DNA of 64,000 nucleotides from Trichomonas vaginalis G3 (GCF_026262505.1 NW_026529166.1:1-64000); one strand, 5' to 3'; shown: positions 38,662 through 50,262, counted from the first letter of the stretch. The notes: generated from the letters alone by a model not told the origin. A program made the numbers and translations.

Positions 38662-39545
38662 AACAATGTTGGTCGTTCCCATGGAATATTTTTGACTTTA
38701 ATGGTATTAGTCATGATATGAATCTCAAGGTATGAACGAGGAGAGATGAGAGACTTATATGCTTCCCAAATTTCTTCAAAAGGTAATGTTATACCTGACT
38801 GTTTCCAAATGAGTTCAATATCATAACGTGAGAAACCTTGAAAGATAACGAAGTCAGTTATGAGACGTTTTATGTTTAAAGCTAAAAACCTCCATGTTTG
38901 CATAAGTATTGCTACAGTTAAGTGGTAATGTCTGACTTTAGTAATGATATTAGCTAATGGTGAGTCTGGTTTTGACACTAAACCTTTTCCGGCGAAGTCG
39001 TCGCAAACGAGCAGAGTGTTTGAAGGATATTTTTTGAAGGGGTATTTTGAAAGTTTTGATAGAATGTAGTTTGTCAGTCGTTTCATATCGTAAACTCCTG
39101 AGTACTGACGTAAGTGGTGTTTGTCAATAATTCTTTCCATCTCCTCAGAAGTCTTTTGCATTCCTGACTGTATAAATTCAACGATGGCATAATATTTCCT
39201 CTTACGTCGAATGTAACGTTGAAGAAATTCAATGAGTTCACTGTCTGGAACTTTAACGATAGAGGCTTGAACTTTTGACATGAATGTTTTCGCTGTTGAG
39301 TCCATAGAGTCTGAAGTTGCTGATATAATGATTTGGTCATAGTAAGAGTCGTTTCCTAAACGCTCTGTTATGAGTATATGACGAATTAAATTAAATGTCT
39401 TACCTGAACCCATCTTTCCACAATAGAAATACACACCATTTGAACAGAATTCATAATCTTTGCTGAAAGGAAGAATGAGAGAAGAGTTAAGTTTGTCTGT
39501 AGTTTCATTCATGTCTTCATCTACGTCATGTATTAAATGCTTCAT
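38658..39545 (-). CDS. ATP: Packaging ATPase, FtsK/HerA (A32-like) type (copy B)
   Basis: Intact 295-residue second copy with Walker A GKMGSGKT and Walker B LLVCDDFAG. Expected to drive genome packaging into the capsid. Confidence 0.9.
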   Translation of the reverse strand: MKHLIHDVDEDMNETTDKLNSSLILPFSKDYEFCSNGVYFYCGKMGSGKTFNLIRHILITERLGNDSYYDQIIISATSDSMDSTAKTFMSKVQASIVKVPDSELIEFLQRYIRRKRKYYAIVEFIQSGMQKTSEEMERIIDKHHLRQYSGVYDMKRLTNYILSKLSKYPFKKYPSNTLLVCDDFAGKGLVSKPDSPLANIITKVRHYHLTVAILMQTWRFLALNIKRLITDFVIFQGFSRYDIELIWKQSGITLPFEEIWEAYKSLISPRSYLEIHIMTNTIKVKNIPWERPTLF

Positions 39546-39561
39546 TTTATCTCCATTAAAA
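39546..39561. promoter_or_regulatory. 16-bp divergent promoter, ATPase/beta-rich gene (copy B)
   Basis: Same as 9637-9652. Confidence 0.6.
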
Positions 39562-40443
39562 ATGCAAGTCAGAAATATTCAGAACATAGCACCGAGTCTA
39601 ACTGACAAGAGTATAAAGATATACTATGAACACGTTATGATGAAACCTACCAAAATTCAAGAAAGTCAGTATACTTATGAATATCCAAGGCACTGGGTAG
39701 AGTATGTAGGAGGTGAGAAAGCTATTGAAATCAGACAGGTTCGAAGTATTCCAGCAGGAAGAACAATATTATTGAAGAACTTTAATGTTTTGAGGTATAA
39801 TGATGAAACAAAGAAGCAAGATAGTTTTCCTGTTGCTGTGTATGTGAACCTAGACACAGGAGATGACATGAAAGTTTTTAACACAAAGCTTCAAACGGTA
39901 GTGAGAGAACAACTGACTGCGGAAGGGCATCCATTACCTTCAGAAGTTACCATAGCATATAATTTTGAAACAAACTCAATAGATTTTAAAGTCATCTCTG
40001 CAAAGAAGTCAGGTTTTACATTTAATGAAGCAGATGTATATTCGAATGAAAACTTCAAAGCTATTGCATGGTTAGATAATGACGATTGCTTTAAGAAAAT
40101 ATTTAAATTCAGTGACTCAAAGATGTCAATAGATGACCTTCGTGGAATGTTACCATCGACGTTTACAGTAGAAGGTTCAGCAGGATTGCTTACAAGATTG
40201 TCAATTGGTGGTATTTGGTCTCGTGAGAACATTGTTATAAAATCCAGTATAAGTGAATTTGCTGAAGAATCTATATTATGTCTTTCAAACTACATGTATT
40301 CGCCGCCGAAGCATTATAGTATAACAAACTTTGTCAGTAAGTTTAACATAAGACTTGTCGAACCTTCTTCAATGAAAGATGTTGTGCTACCTAAAGATGG
40401 AAAGGATGGACTCATTATTGAGATGATTTTAATTGCATATTAA
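39562..40443 (+). CDS. Beta-rich virion-type protein, 293 residues (copy B)
   Basis: Intact second copy of 9653-10534; start MQVRNI. First of three abutting genes. Confidence 0.5.
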   Translation: MQVRNIQNIAPSLTDKSIKIYYEHVMMKPTKIQESQYTYEYPRHWVEYVGGEKAIEIRQVRSIPAGRTILLKNFNVLRYNDETKKQDSFPVAVYVNLDTGDDMKVFNTKLQTVVREQLTAEGHPLPSEVTIAYNFETNSIDFKVISAKKSGFTFNEADVYSNENFKAIAWLDNDDCFKKIFKFSDSKMSIDDLRGMLPSTFTVEGSAGLLTRLSIGGIWSRENIVIKSSISEFAEESILCLSNYMYSPPKHYSITNFVSKFNIRLVEPSSMKDVVLPKDGKDGLIIEMILIAY

Positions 40444-40641
40444 ATGAGCTTGTTCTTGAAGGTCATTCATGATGAAATAACTGTTGTAGAAGATGTTAGC
40501 AATTGTTCAGACATTTTGAAGCGTATAGATGATATAAGAAAGAAGTTTATGAATGAGAATGTTTATGTTTCATTGACTTTCTCCAGTAACGAGAACTTTT
40601 ATGAGATAATATTGAAGAGAGATGATTTTAATATGGTGTAA
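40444..40641 (+). CDS. Unknown 65-residue protein (copy B)
   Basis: Second copy of 10535-10732, abutting both neighbours without a gap. Confidence 0.6.
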   Translation: MSLFLKVIHDEITVVEDVSNCSDILKRIDDIRKKFMNENVYVSLTFSSNENFYEIILKRDDFNMV

Positions 40642-41154
40642 ATGGTAGCTTGGGCAGCTTTAGGCGCAATGGGAACAAAAGCATTAGCATTTGGAGCAAA
40701 AGCACTTGGAGCTTATGACGCAGTAAATAAAATGAGTGGAGGAAGAGTTTCGAAGACATTAGATGCAAATAAAGGAAAGATTGGAGGCTGGGTTGCAAAG
40801 AAGTTAAGATTAAATAAAATAGGACTCATAAATAAAGCATCCAATTTGGTTGCGACTGAGTCAGAAAATGCTTTAGGAAAGGACGATGAGTTTGCAAAAC
40901 ACGCAAAAGACTTTAATGACCAGATGAAAGGTGAAACAATGCATTTAAATAGAGTCGATGGAACTCTTCCTCCACCAGTAGTTCTTCCGTATGGTCCCTA
41001 TGGAATGTATGGAAACCCTTACGAAAGACCATTTGACCCATTGACTGGTGGAAGTAATTGGTATCATTACGGACGAAGAAGAAAGACAGTCAAGTTGGAG
41101 ACAGACGTGAAGAAAGCAACTAAAAAGAAACCAAGGAAGAGAGTTATAAAGTAA
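40642..41154 (+). CDS. Gly/Ala-rich basic virion-type protein (copy B)
   Basis: Intact 170-residue second copy of 10733-11245, with an amphipathic N-terminal half and a basic tail. Its last codons enter the TIR. Confidence 0.55.
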   Translation: MVAWAALGAMGTKALAFGAKALGAYDAVNKMSGGRVSKTLDANKGKIGGWVAKKLRLNKIGLINKASNLVATESENALGKDDEFAKHAKDFNDQMKGETMHLNRVDGTLPPPVVLPYGPYGMYGNPYERPFDPLTGGSNWYHYGRRRKTVKLETDVKKATKKKPRKRVIK

Positions 41155-41164
41155 TGAATTCAAC

Positions 41165-41200
41165 GGGTGAAAAAAGAGGTGAGATATCACCACTTCACCT
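41165..41200. repeat. AGGTGA box module in right TIR (copy B)
   Basis: The counterpart of 21556-21603, with one TCACC box fewer. Confidence 0.75.
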
Positions 41201-41288
41201 AAATTTATTTTTGCGCTATGTTTTCATACGTGTGAGGGTGGTGATATCATTAATTTTTAAGTTTATTTTTTATTTTATTTTTATATAA

Positions 41289-41615
41289 ATGACGAAAACT
41301 ATTGAGATAACAAACTACAACGGTCATGAGTTCAAGAACTTGTTCTTCGTTCCTCGTGAAAATACATTCTATCAGATACGAGGGAGAAAGGGTAAAGTTA
41401 GTTTAAGCATTTATGACAACAAACATAATGGGAGATATATAAAAGCAATAGATACAAACGGTAAGCGTGTTTCATTAGCTTTGTCAAAACTTACTAACAT
41501 TTATTTTGACAGTGACTTTGACTCTGACGATTGGAGTGACAGCAGCGATACTGAAGAATATGAACTATTGTGTGAAGCACAGCAATGGGAAGCGCTGCAA
41601 TACTTTTGTAAATGA
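41289..41615 (+). CDS. TIR-encoded small protein with acidic tail (copy B, right)
   Basis: The same protein as at the left end (21141-21467), here reading outward toward the right tip. A basic beta-rich body and an acidic Ser/Asp tail. Confidence 0.65.
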   Translation: MTKTIEITNYNGHEFKNLFFVPRENTFYQIRGRKGKVSLSIYDNKHNGRYIKAIDTNGKRVSLALSKLTNIYFDSDFDSDDWSDSSDTEEYELLCEAQQWEALQYFCK

Positions 41616-41717
41616 GAACATTAGTGGGAACGTTAGTGAGAACGTTTATTTTTTCATTAGTGAAGTCGTTAGCGAAATGTTGGTGAGCTCGTTAGTGAAG
41701 TGGTTGGCGGCTTTGTA
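41616..41717. repeat. GTTAGTGA iteron array in right TIR (copy B)
   Basis: Same array as 11707-11808. Confidence 0.75.
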
Positions 41718-41788
41718 AAGTGTCAAATTCACAAGTATTGGGTAAGGTGGAACGCAGTGCCGCCGTACCCAAGACTTGTATACTAACT

Positions 41789-42102
41789 TCTATGTTTGAC
41801 TTTTTGACATCTGTTATTTGATTTTTGAGTGAACTCAAATTCATTTGACTTTGAGGGTTATAAGCTGTTCCGTCTGCAGCTCCACCATAGCCTGCCATTT
41901 TCGCTAAAAGTGCCGCTCTTAAACCTCCACTCTGTGCACCAATAACTCGGTTTAAAAGCATAGGGTTGCTTGACATTTGTTGCAACATAGTGGGGTCATT
42001 CATCATTTGTTGTTGCAACTGTTGTTGTGGTGTCAGTTTTACTATTGGATGTTTCAATGCTCCCTTCCTCTTACGTATATTCTTACGTAGCTTACGTGGC
42101 AT
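41789..42102 (-). pseudogene. Small basic, Gln-rich gene cut by the Maverick tip (second copy)
   Basis: Same as 11880-12193; starts MPRKLRK and is interrupted by the right tip of Maverick B. Confidence 0.55.
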
Positions 42103-42162
42103 TTTAAGTGAAGTAAAAAACAGTTTTTGACAGATGTTTATATGACACTTTTTGTTCAGCAC

Positions 42163-42630
42163 AAAAAACTACTCGGTCAAAGTGTTGTCAGTTTTGTAAA
42201 ATAACCGTCCTATCTCATTCTATAAGGGGGAAAGTCTTCTCAAAGTATACTTCCTTGGAACGCCCGTAACTTTTCCTGTAGCGACGATAGACCCTTACTT
42301 GTCCGGACAAAGTTATACTATTTTGAGTGCTCTACAAAAAAGTCACCGGCTGGTCGGCTGGGGTTCGGTCCTCCTCTTGGGTCTTGGGCAAAATTTCTTA
42401 GGGGCTAGAAGGGGCGCAGCCCCTGGAAGCCCCACTACCTTTTTTTTTTTTTTTTTTTTTTTCATTGTACAAGGTTATAGATTTAAAAAAGAGAAAATCA
42501 AAATTCTGATTGTGTATAATGTTTCAAATCATAATATATTGTGTTAGATAATTATGTTCAGAAGAAATATGAGGAAATTCAATATATATTTGAAACTATT
42601 TATTAAAATTTAAAATTAATTTTTTTTCAT
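42163..42630. other. GC-elevated structured block with oligo-T (second copy)
   Basis: Same as 12254-12723, with the palindromes and two-tier hairpin conserved and a T-run of 23 at 42440-42462. No protein gene supported. Confidence 0.4.
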
Positions 42631-44049
42631 TTATTGTTTCCAAATGACGGAAACAACAGATCTCTTTGACATCGGGACATCAAATGCATGGGAGCCACAG
42701 TGGACTGAAACAGTGACGTCTTGGTCCTGATCATTAAGTAAAACAGCGCCAATGAATCCGTTTGTGTTAATAGCTGATGTAGCATAGACATTTGAGCTTC
42801 CTGAGACTGTTGTTCCAAGTCTGATGGAGTCTGGCTTAATAACTTTGGAAAGATGTGCCATATCATAGTAATGAGACCTGTAAATGAGCTCTGAGTAACC
42901 AGGAACTTTAACATCAACTGCTCCATAGGAATTGGAGCATCCATTTGGACGATATGGTCCATGGTTTGTATCAAGAAGCAAATTCCACATGATTGCGCAT
43001 TTGCTGCCTTTATTAAGGGTTCCAATACCGATTTCACGTGTATTCCACATCAAGTCGCCCTGGAAATTGTAATTCCATTCGCCAATTGCTATTTCTGTGA
43101 AATATAAATTCTTATTAGGATATTTGCTAGTAACATAGTCCATTTCTGTGTTGGAACCACCATAAGCATGATAAGCAGCACCATCAATGTATTTATTAGC
43201 CTCGGCGTCATCGTAAATGTGAACTGGATAATGTTCTTGAGTAACAATGTTATCGTAGTTATAATTATGGTCGTAAATAATGATCTTTGTCGAAATGTTG
43301 TTTGCAGCGAACTGTGGACCAAGAGCTGTCTTAATAAAATCTCTTTGTTGCTCGTAGCCCATGAAACAAGAAGCGGAGTTGCCTTTATTAAGTGGCTCAT
43401 TTTGTAATGTGATGGCGTAGATGTGAAAATTGTATTTGGCCATTGCTTGGACGTATTTGACAAAATAAGTAGCATATTCTTGGTAAAGTCTTGGATCAAG
43501 GTAACCAGAAATGAAGGAATTATGTCTTCTAAGGGTGGACAGGTCTGAAACCTTCATCCAAATAGGAGGAGTCCAAGGAGTTGCAATAATTTTAACAGAA
43601 GGGTTAATCTTGAGAATTTGCTGTATAATTGGGATGATAATGTCTGTATCTTCGGAATCAAGAGCGAAATTGTCAATTCCTTCTTTATCACATTCTGTGA
43701 AATCTTTGAGAGAAAAGTCTGAGCAACCGATAGAAATACGAATGAAAGAATAGCCCATACCTGTGTCTGGATCGAATGTATCTTTAAGGAACTTGTCTCT
43801 TGCTTCTTGAGTCATTTGTTTTAAGTTATATGCTGTGGAACCTGTAATAGCAGCTCCAAATCCATCGATCGTTTGGAACTTTGAATCAGGATTGATGACA
43901 ACTGTTGGATTATTGCCAGAAACTTTATTAAATGAAATTACAGATGGTTCGAAAAGTTTGCTTTGATCGCCTGTTGTTGTATATGCATACACATTATCTG
44001 CATTTGGTAATCCACGAAATCCTTCCCTATGAGGACCTAGATTTGACAT
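42631..44049 (-). CDS. GH30 glucosylceramidase-type glycosidase (second copy)
   Basis: The 472-residue protein is identical to that at 12724-14142, with TLQNEP and LYFTEIAIGEW catalytic segments. It has the same missing signal peptide and upstream in-frame stop. It gives a second dose of this enzyme if the tandem unit is real. Confidence 0.93.
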   Translation of the reverse strand: MSNLGPHREGFRGLPNADNVYAYTTTGDQSKLFEPSVISFNKVSGNNPTVVINPDSKFQTIDGFGAAITGSTAYNLKQMTQEARDKFLKDTFDPDTGMGYSFIRISIGCSDFSLKDFTECDKEGIDNFALDSEDTDIIIPIIQQILKINPSVKIIATPWTPPIWMKVSDLSTLRRHNSFISGYLDPRLYQEYATYFVKYVQAMAKYNFHIYAITLQNEPLNKGNSASCFMGYEQQRDFIKTALGPQFAANNISTKIIIYDHNYNYDNIVTQEHYPVHIYDDAEANKYIDGAAYHAYGGSNTEMDYVTSKYPNKNLYFTEIAIGEWNYNFQGDLMWNTREIGIGTLNKGSKCAIMWNLLLDTNHGPYRPNGCSNSYGAVDVKVPGYSELIYRSHYYDMAHLSKVIKPDSIRLGTTVSGSSNVYATSAINTNGFIGAVLLNDQDQDVTVSVHCGSHAFDVPMSKRSVVSVIWKQ

Positions 44050-45431
44050 ACACTAGATTTTTTGGTTGGATCGATATCACATCACCTGACTGGATTCAAA
44101 TATTTGACTAGGGTCTCTGAGGTGAGATGATGCATTCAATTTTTCACTTCCCTTCTAACTCAACTAGGATATCGTTCAAAAGGAGTTATCAGAATTTTTT
44201 GACACATCCAGAAAATATATCAAAGATTAATATTTTACTAAAATTTTTGCAAAAGAAATCGAATATATCAATTCACATTTGACTTTTTTTAGACGTGCTA
44301 AAATATGCATATCATTGGTTATTTTGTAGCTTGTTTCAGTTGTATTTTATTAAAATTTTAACTAAGGCTGCATATCAAATAAATTTATAAATTACAATTA
44401 TATGTCAACATCATATCCAACTACTTTAATTACTATGAGTGCTTAGACAGCATGTATGATAATGAAAATTGGCACAATATGTAAACAAATAAAAATAACT
44501 TATTTTTTTTCGTATTTTACAATGCGAACCAAAGGTCATTAATACTAAGAACAGTTTTATTCAAATTCATATTATACATACATAATATTTTTAAAATATT
44601 ATATCATCCTTTTTCTAAACGCGCAATTGAAAGATCAATTAATAAAATTTGAATTACAATATGATTTTTAGAATTCAAGGTGTTCAATTACTGATGTTAA
44701 AACATCAAATTTTGAAATTCGCATAAAAATTAAAATCAAATGCTACTTGGGGAATAATCAGCAGTATAATATATAGTTTAGAAGAAGCAGCACATAATGA
44801 ATGGGTTGTAATCACAGCCTTAATTTCATTAACCTCGCTATACATATTTATTTTGAATTCTCACAAAAAATTGCGAAAATATGACATATCAAGACAAGCT
44901 GAATGAATATGTTCAAATTTGGAAGTAATTGAAGATTTCATGAACCATTTTTGCGGCTGAGATACTGTGATAATTTTTTTTTTGATTGAGATTTTGATAA
45001 ATGAATAAGCCGAGTGCGATCACTCTACTGTTTATATAGCCTGAAACAGCATTCGAATCTGTTGCTTTGCAGTTATCAGAAGAGAAATAAGATTTTATCG
45101 ATGATGTGGATCAGTATTCCAATTAAGAGATTAAGAGTTTTTATATGTAGAAAATATATTTTCTCTTGATTTTGAAGAAAATAATGTTTGAAAAATTATA
45201 AATATGAATAAAAAACATGTATTTTAAAATTTTAATAAGGCTTTTATGATAGACATATTTACTACTTTTTAGCAATATATTTTTGGATCAATTAAAAACT
45301 GTTTTTTAATTTTCAATATTATTTTTTACTCTTGATTAAAGAATTATACTCCTGGGAGTAAGGATGTCAATTTGGAAGAAAAGTGAGAAAATTCCTAAAA
45401 TGCTAAAAATTAATTTTCCAAACGTATTTTT
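44050..45431. other. AT-rich intergenic DNA upstream of GH30 (second copy)
   Basis: Same as 14143-15524; no gene seen. Confidence 0.6.
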
Positions 45432-45879
45432 AAAGGTAGTCTCACGAGAAAACTGACGGTAAAAATTCGATGAAACCAGGTGCATTGTATAGTACATATA
45501 TGTGGTAAATAAATGTCGATTAGCTTTGTAAAAAATATCCCACAGTTTTTGAGATCTTGAAAACGGCCATTCAAAAAGTCGAAAATTTTCGCGAGATGTT
45601 AATGGGCAAGACAGTTTTTCGACAAATAAATCGTAAACATGGGAATTAAAATAAGGCGTTATATTATATATATGGTAAAGAATATGGATGTGAAGAGCGT
45701 TAGTAGAATGGAAAGACTTTGAAATTTTAAAAAATTTATCTGGACTAAAAAATTATTTGATTATAAAAAACATATTATATATCAATTGCTATATAGAATT
45801 ATCATAACAGATTTTGGAAAAGCCGCAAATCCCCAAGTTGGAGAATTCATTAAATACTAATTATTCAGCTTTTTATCAG

Positions 45880-45958
45880 AAAGGAAGGTAGTGTAGTGGT
45901 TGGGAACACTATGCTCTTTTTGAATCTAAAAGGCAACTGTTCAAATCATAACATCTTT
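45880..45958 (+). pseudogene. tRNA-Gln(TTG)-like relic (second copy)
   Basis: The A-box-like TAGTGTAGTGG is better preserved than in the first copy, and the B-box-like GTTCAAATC and T-run terminator are the same. Stems still pair poorly. Confidence 0.35.
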
Positions 45959-47109
45959 GTTTTTTTTTCTTATTCTGCCATTATTGTTTTTCCTTGTTAT
46001 GATTCAAATTAAAAATATTTTAGTAAAGGTATTTTGGACATCATTTTTTCACATTGTCTCAATGCAAATGTTTGAAAATTTTGTAGGCAATATGACAACT
46101 CTTTCAACATTTGTTCTCTTTTATTAACTCAAATAGATTTAGGATCTAATTTCATGCCTTCGAAGACATTTAAACCATCTTCAACATAATTTATTGACAA
46201 ATTGATAACAATTACTCATGAATGTCGTAGATTTAATATCCTGTCACTCAGCAACAAATTCGGGTTCAATAACAAAGCTCAGTAAAAACTTTACAGAAAT
46301 TCTCCAATTTATTTTAGTGTCTTTTTGCGTCATTACGGCTGCATTTTCTTCTGCATCTGAACGCTGTGTTTGGAAGAAGACGAAATACAGAAACTTTCAA
46401 CACAAGTAATCAGATTTTCTTGTCTTTCATGTTAAAATGCTTCATCTCGCTAGGTATACGTCATTTATTGGATGGATTGTTAGCTTTGTGTCCAAATAGC
46501 AAAAAAAAGTATTAATTTAAATTTCGCATTTTGCATAAGTATACGCTTTAATTTATATCAAAACAGATTTAGATAGCTTAAAACAATATAGTTTACTCAT
46601 AAATACATCTTGATAATTCACTTCTTCAATTTTCATAATCTTATATCCTGACCTATATCCTCTTATAAACCATATTTCTACTGAGATCTTCTTAAAGCAT
46701 CTTTTTATCCCTATCTACGCCTCGAAACCCTATTTTTCCGGCGGAATATGAATCTTCGGGTCTCGCTGATTCGATTTCTGCAGTCAGATCGTAAAAATAC
46801 CCACTACATAGCCTGATAATCTCAATTTAAGTTCCTTAATTTTTTTGAAAAAAAAATTAAAACTCCCTTATCATTTTTCCTTTAAGTTTAAAATATACGC
46901 TTTTTAGCATGTTTATAATACATTTTCAATTTACATTTACATTTTTATTTTTGAATTGTTTATTTATATTTCCGTTTGAACAATAATATTTATTGAAAAT
47001 TGTGAGAGAAACGGATATATTAAAAAACACCATACAACAAAATTCACTTTTTTTCATACTTACGCGGATCACTCCTTTTCGGCCCAATATGCCGGAAATG
47101 ATAAAACTC

Positions 47110-47658
47110 TCAGATCTAGTTGCTAAGATCCAAACTCTCGACTCTCAAATCTACTTCCTCAGATCTTGTTGCTAAGATCCAAACTCTCGACTCTCAAATC
47201 TACTTCCTCAGATCTTGTTGCTAAGATCCAAACTCTCGACTCTCAAATCTACTTCCTCAGATCTTGTTGCTAAGATCTACTTCCTCAGATCTTGTTGCTA
47301 AGATCTAAACTCTCGACTCTCAAATCTACTTCCTCAGATCTTGTTGCTAAGATCTACTTCCTCAGATCTTGTTGCTAAGATCCAAACTCTCGACTCTCAA
47401 ATCTACTTCCTCAGATCTTGTTGCTAAGATCTAAACTCTCGACTCTCAAATCTACTTCCTCAGATCTTGTTGCTAAGATCTACTTCCTCAGATCTTGTTG
47501 CTAAGATCTAAACTCTCGACTCTCAAATCTACTTCCTCAGATCTTGTTGCTAAGATCAAACTCTCGACTCTCAAATCTATTTCCTCAGATCTTGTTGCTA
47601 AGATCTAAACTCTCGACTCTCAAATCTACTTCCTCAGATCTTGTTGTTAAGATCGATC
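47110..47658. repeat. 49/28-bp minisatellite with hairpin core (second copy)
   Basis: The order of long and short units is the same as at 17202-17751 (12 units plus a partial one), with a 1-base length difference. The two arrays have not drifted in copy number. Confidence 0.95.
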
Positions 47659-48369
47659 TATTATACTCAATTTTACTTAAGCAATATAGATCACCTTTAT
47701 TATGATTCTCTTTATCTGTACTTGTTTAAAATTAAATTACATCATAAAGATCTAATTACAAATTATTTAGAATTTTGAAATAAAACCAGTATTTTATCAA
47801 ATGCTTTGAGATTAATGCATTCAAACTTAAAAAAAAAGATATATTCAGATCAATTTCAATATTATTGATTTTTTAATGTAAAAACTATGTCTACATAGAT
47901 CTCAAACAATTTTATTAGATACTCTTTTTCCCAATTTTTTTCAAAATCTCTTTTTACATATCAAAAATTGTATTTTTCAATTTCATTTTTATTTTTTCCA
48001 TATTTTTTTTGGAATTTGGATATGCGTCCAAAGTAGTTATGTCATTAGAAAAATATTAGATATCTGAAGAGAAAATGATAACTTAGAGAGTTTTAAAGAT
48101 TTTATTTTCGAATACAAATATAGACCTCAGAGGAATACATTCTAAATAAATTTGTATCTGAGGGTGAATAAATAAGAACAAAATTTAAAGGGTTAGCATA
48201 AATAATGTAGAAATTAAGATTGGAATTTAAATTTAATACAAAATTAAAGGGAATGAATTTGCGATTAGTAGGGTATGGCAAATGGATTGGGAAACATTGG
48301 TTACACATGAAAATTATCAGATGTAAGAATTTGGTGCAGATATTTTAAAAATGAGATCTGAGTGCTTAA

Positions 48370-48630
48370 ACAATATCTCAAAATTCAAATTTTCCAAATG
48401 AAAATTTGGAAAATTCCCAAAATGCAGAATCAACTGATGATTTTCAATCATTAATAACGCCAATACAAGAAGATCATTTTCCTTCTGCCAACGAACTAAA
48501 ACAATGGTTTGATATTGCCCATGATGTTTTAATTAGTCCGCCACCTGAGAATCAACATCCAGAAATTGATGAAGAAGAGACACAAAAAGCAATTTATCTA
48601 TTACAAAACTTAGACTTTCCTAAGAAATAA
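48370..48630 (+). pseudogene. ATG-less host gene remnant (second copy)
   Basis: Same as 18461-18721; an open frame without ATG, reading NELKQWFDIAHDVL in its middle. Confidence 0.4.
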
Positions 48631-49552
48631 AATTATTTAATTTATTCTTGTTTGTTTTTTAATTAAACATGTATATTTATTAACATTTCCTTTTTTAATA
48701 CCTTTCCAACTTCTATTAGTAACAAACACATAACTAATTTGAAGATTTAGCGTTATGAAGAAGTATCCAAGTAATAACGTCAATAATGCATTTGCGATAG
48801 GATATAATTGCACCAAAGGTTAAAACTTGTATAAAGAATGAAAAATGAAATTTAATACAATTTTTTTTCGAAAAAAATCCATGCTTGGCTAGATTTTCAT
48901 AGTTATTGAATATGCATTACTGACATCTTGTAAAAGATGCCGATCAAGGCTTTCAAGATTGCTAAATTTCTCGATTAAAATTTACATTTTTTTTTTATTT
49001 GTGTTTAATTACATTTTACAGTTTGCAGACTTACATAAAATCCGCAACATAGTGGTTATTTAATATTTGCCCCACAGTATTGTAGTTTGAAATTTACGAT
49101 AAGATTATAATTGATAAAGTAAGGTTTTGTCATTAATGCATCTTATAAACTTTCATTGATAAATATGGATAGATAAGTTCTGTGTTCAAAAGTAAGCATT
49201 TTTTAAAACGCGCAATTATATCAAGAACGACTATCATAAATTCATGAGTATCGATGATTTTCGTTTAGGATGGACTTAATCGGCTTGATTGATATACATA
49301 TTTTAAAATGGCATAGCTTTGTGCATGTTATGTCAAGCATTGTGCCAAACCAATTTAAAATGAAACAAATTATTTTAAAGAAACTATATATGAACTATTC
49401 GAACACTTTATATTAATGTAGGGAGCTATAAATTTAAATATTCTAAAAATTTATTTATTTGTTAAGAGTTCGGAACAAATTTATTATTGAATATATAGGA
49501 AATCAAATAATTATGCATAATCGCATAAAAAAATGCTGAAACAATGAAAAGA

Positions 49553-49618
49553 AAAAAATAGTTGCCCAATAGAAAAAGTCGAACCCATACCCCTACCCAT
49601 TGAGTTATCCTCACTTTC
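49553..49618 (-). other. Shortened Pol III box pair, tRNA-like relic (second copy)
   Basis: Same as 19645-19710. Confidence 0.3.
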
Positions 49619-50262
49619 AAGTTTCGATCGAAAAAAAGGTATTTAATCGCGTAACTCGCACCGTTTAGTCGTATTTCGAAGTTCTATATAGTATTAAAGA
49701 TTAAGTTACATTATGTACAAAATAACTTTTTATTGTTATTTGATTTTGATAGCATTATTAGCTGAATATGAAAAATCTCGTAGAAATAATCATTTCATTC
49801 AGACATAAGTATTGGATTGTTTCCCAACAAGCATAATAACACACGTTTCATATTATAATTTATTTCATTTCTGTACAAAATTTAGATAACGATATCAAAT
49901 AAAAAAAACTGTGGCATTTTTTTACTTCAAACTATCATGAAGTGTAACCAAATTGGGTGAGTATTCTTGCTATCAGTATGACATGAAAAAGTGAACGCCA
50001 AAAATTGAAGATATTGTAGTTAACTCGGATTTTTTTAATTGCAAACACATCTATAATTTGTTTAAATATCATTTATTATATCAAAATCGAAAAATTCGTT
50101 TTTGGAAATCTTTGAATTTATGAGAAGTTCTACAAAGACACTTACAAATATAGCGTTTGCAATAAAAAGGCTCTTTAACCTTCTACTGGTTACCTTACGG
50201 GTAACCTGCAAAGCTGCTTCCAAGGCATCGGGAAAATAACGTATTTTCGTGAGACTACCTTT

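Larger units (their letters stand above)
20905..41788. mobile_element. Maverick/Polinton copy B, complete from tip to tip
   Basis: The element is about 20.9 kb and bounded by inverted repeats of 731 (left) and 656 (right) bases with tip AGTTAGTATAC. It holds about 22 genes including family B polymerase, integrase, packaging ATPase, probable major capsid protein, a phage-like fibre and KilA-N. The structure looks whole; about six breaks affect three genes of the left half while the right half looks intact. TIR arms are nearly identical, so the insertion is young. It lies in the same orientation as A and C. Confidence 0.95.
41133..41788. repeat. Right terminal inverted repeat of Maverick B
   Basis: The inverted partner of 20905-21635; nearly the same sequence, about 75 bases shorter, tip GTATACTAACT at 41788. 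Confidence 0.93.
45432..50262. mobile_element. Candidate 4.8 kb non-autonomous DNA transposon (second copy)
   Basis: The 16-bp inverted ends (45432-45447 and 50247-50262) and the abutting GTATTTTT direct repeats are conserved. Contents match the first copy. A 100-codon minus-strand frame near the right end (50062-50364) is open here but not in the first copy, and I do not treat it as a gene. Confidence 0.55.
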
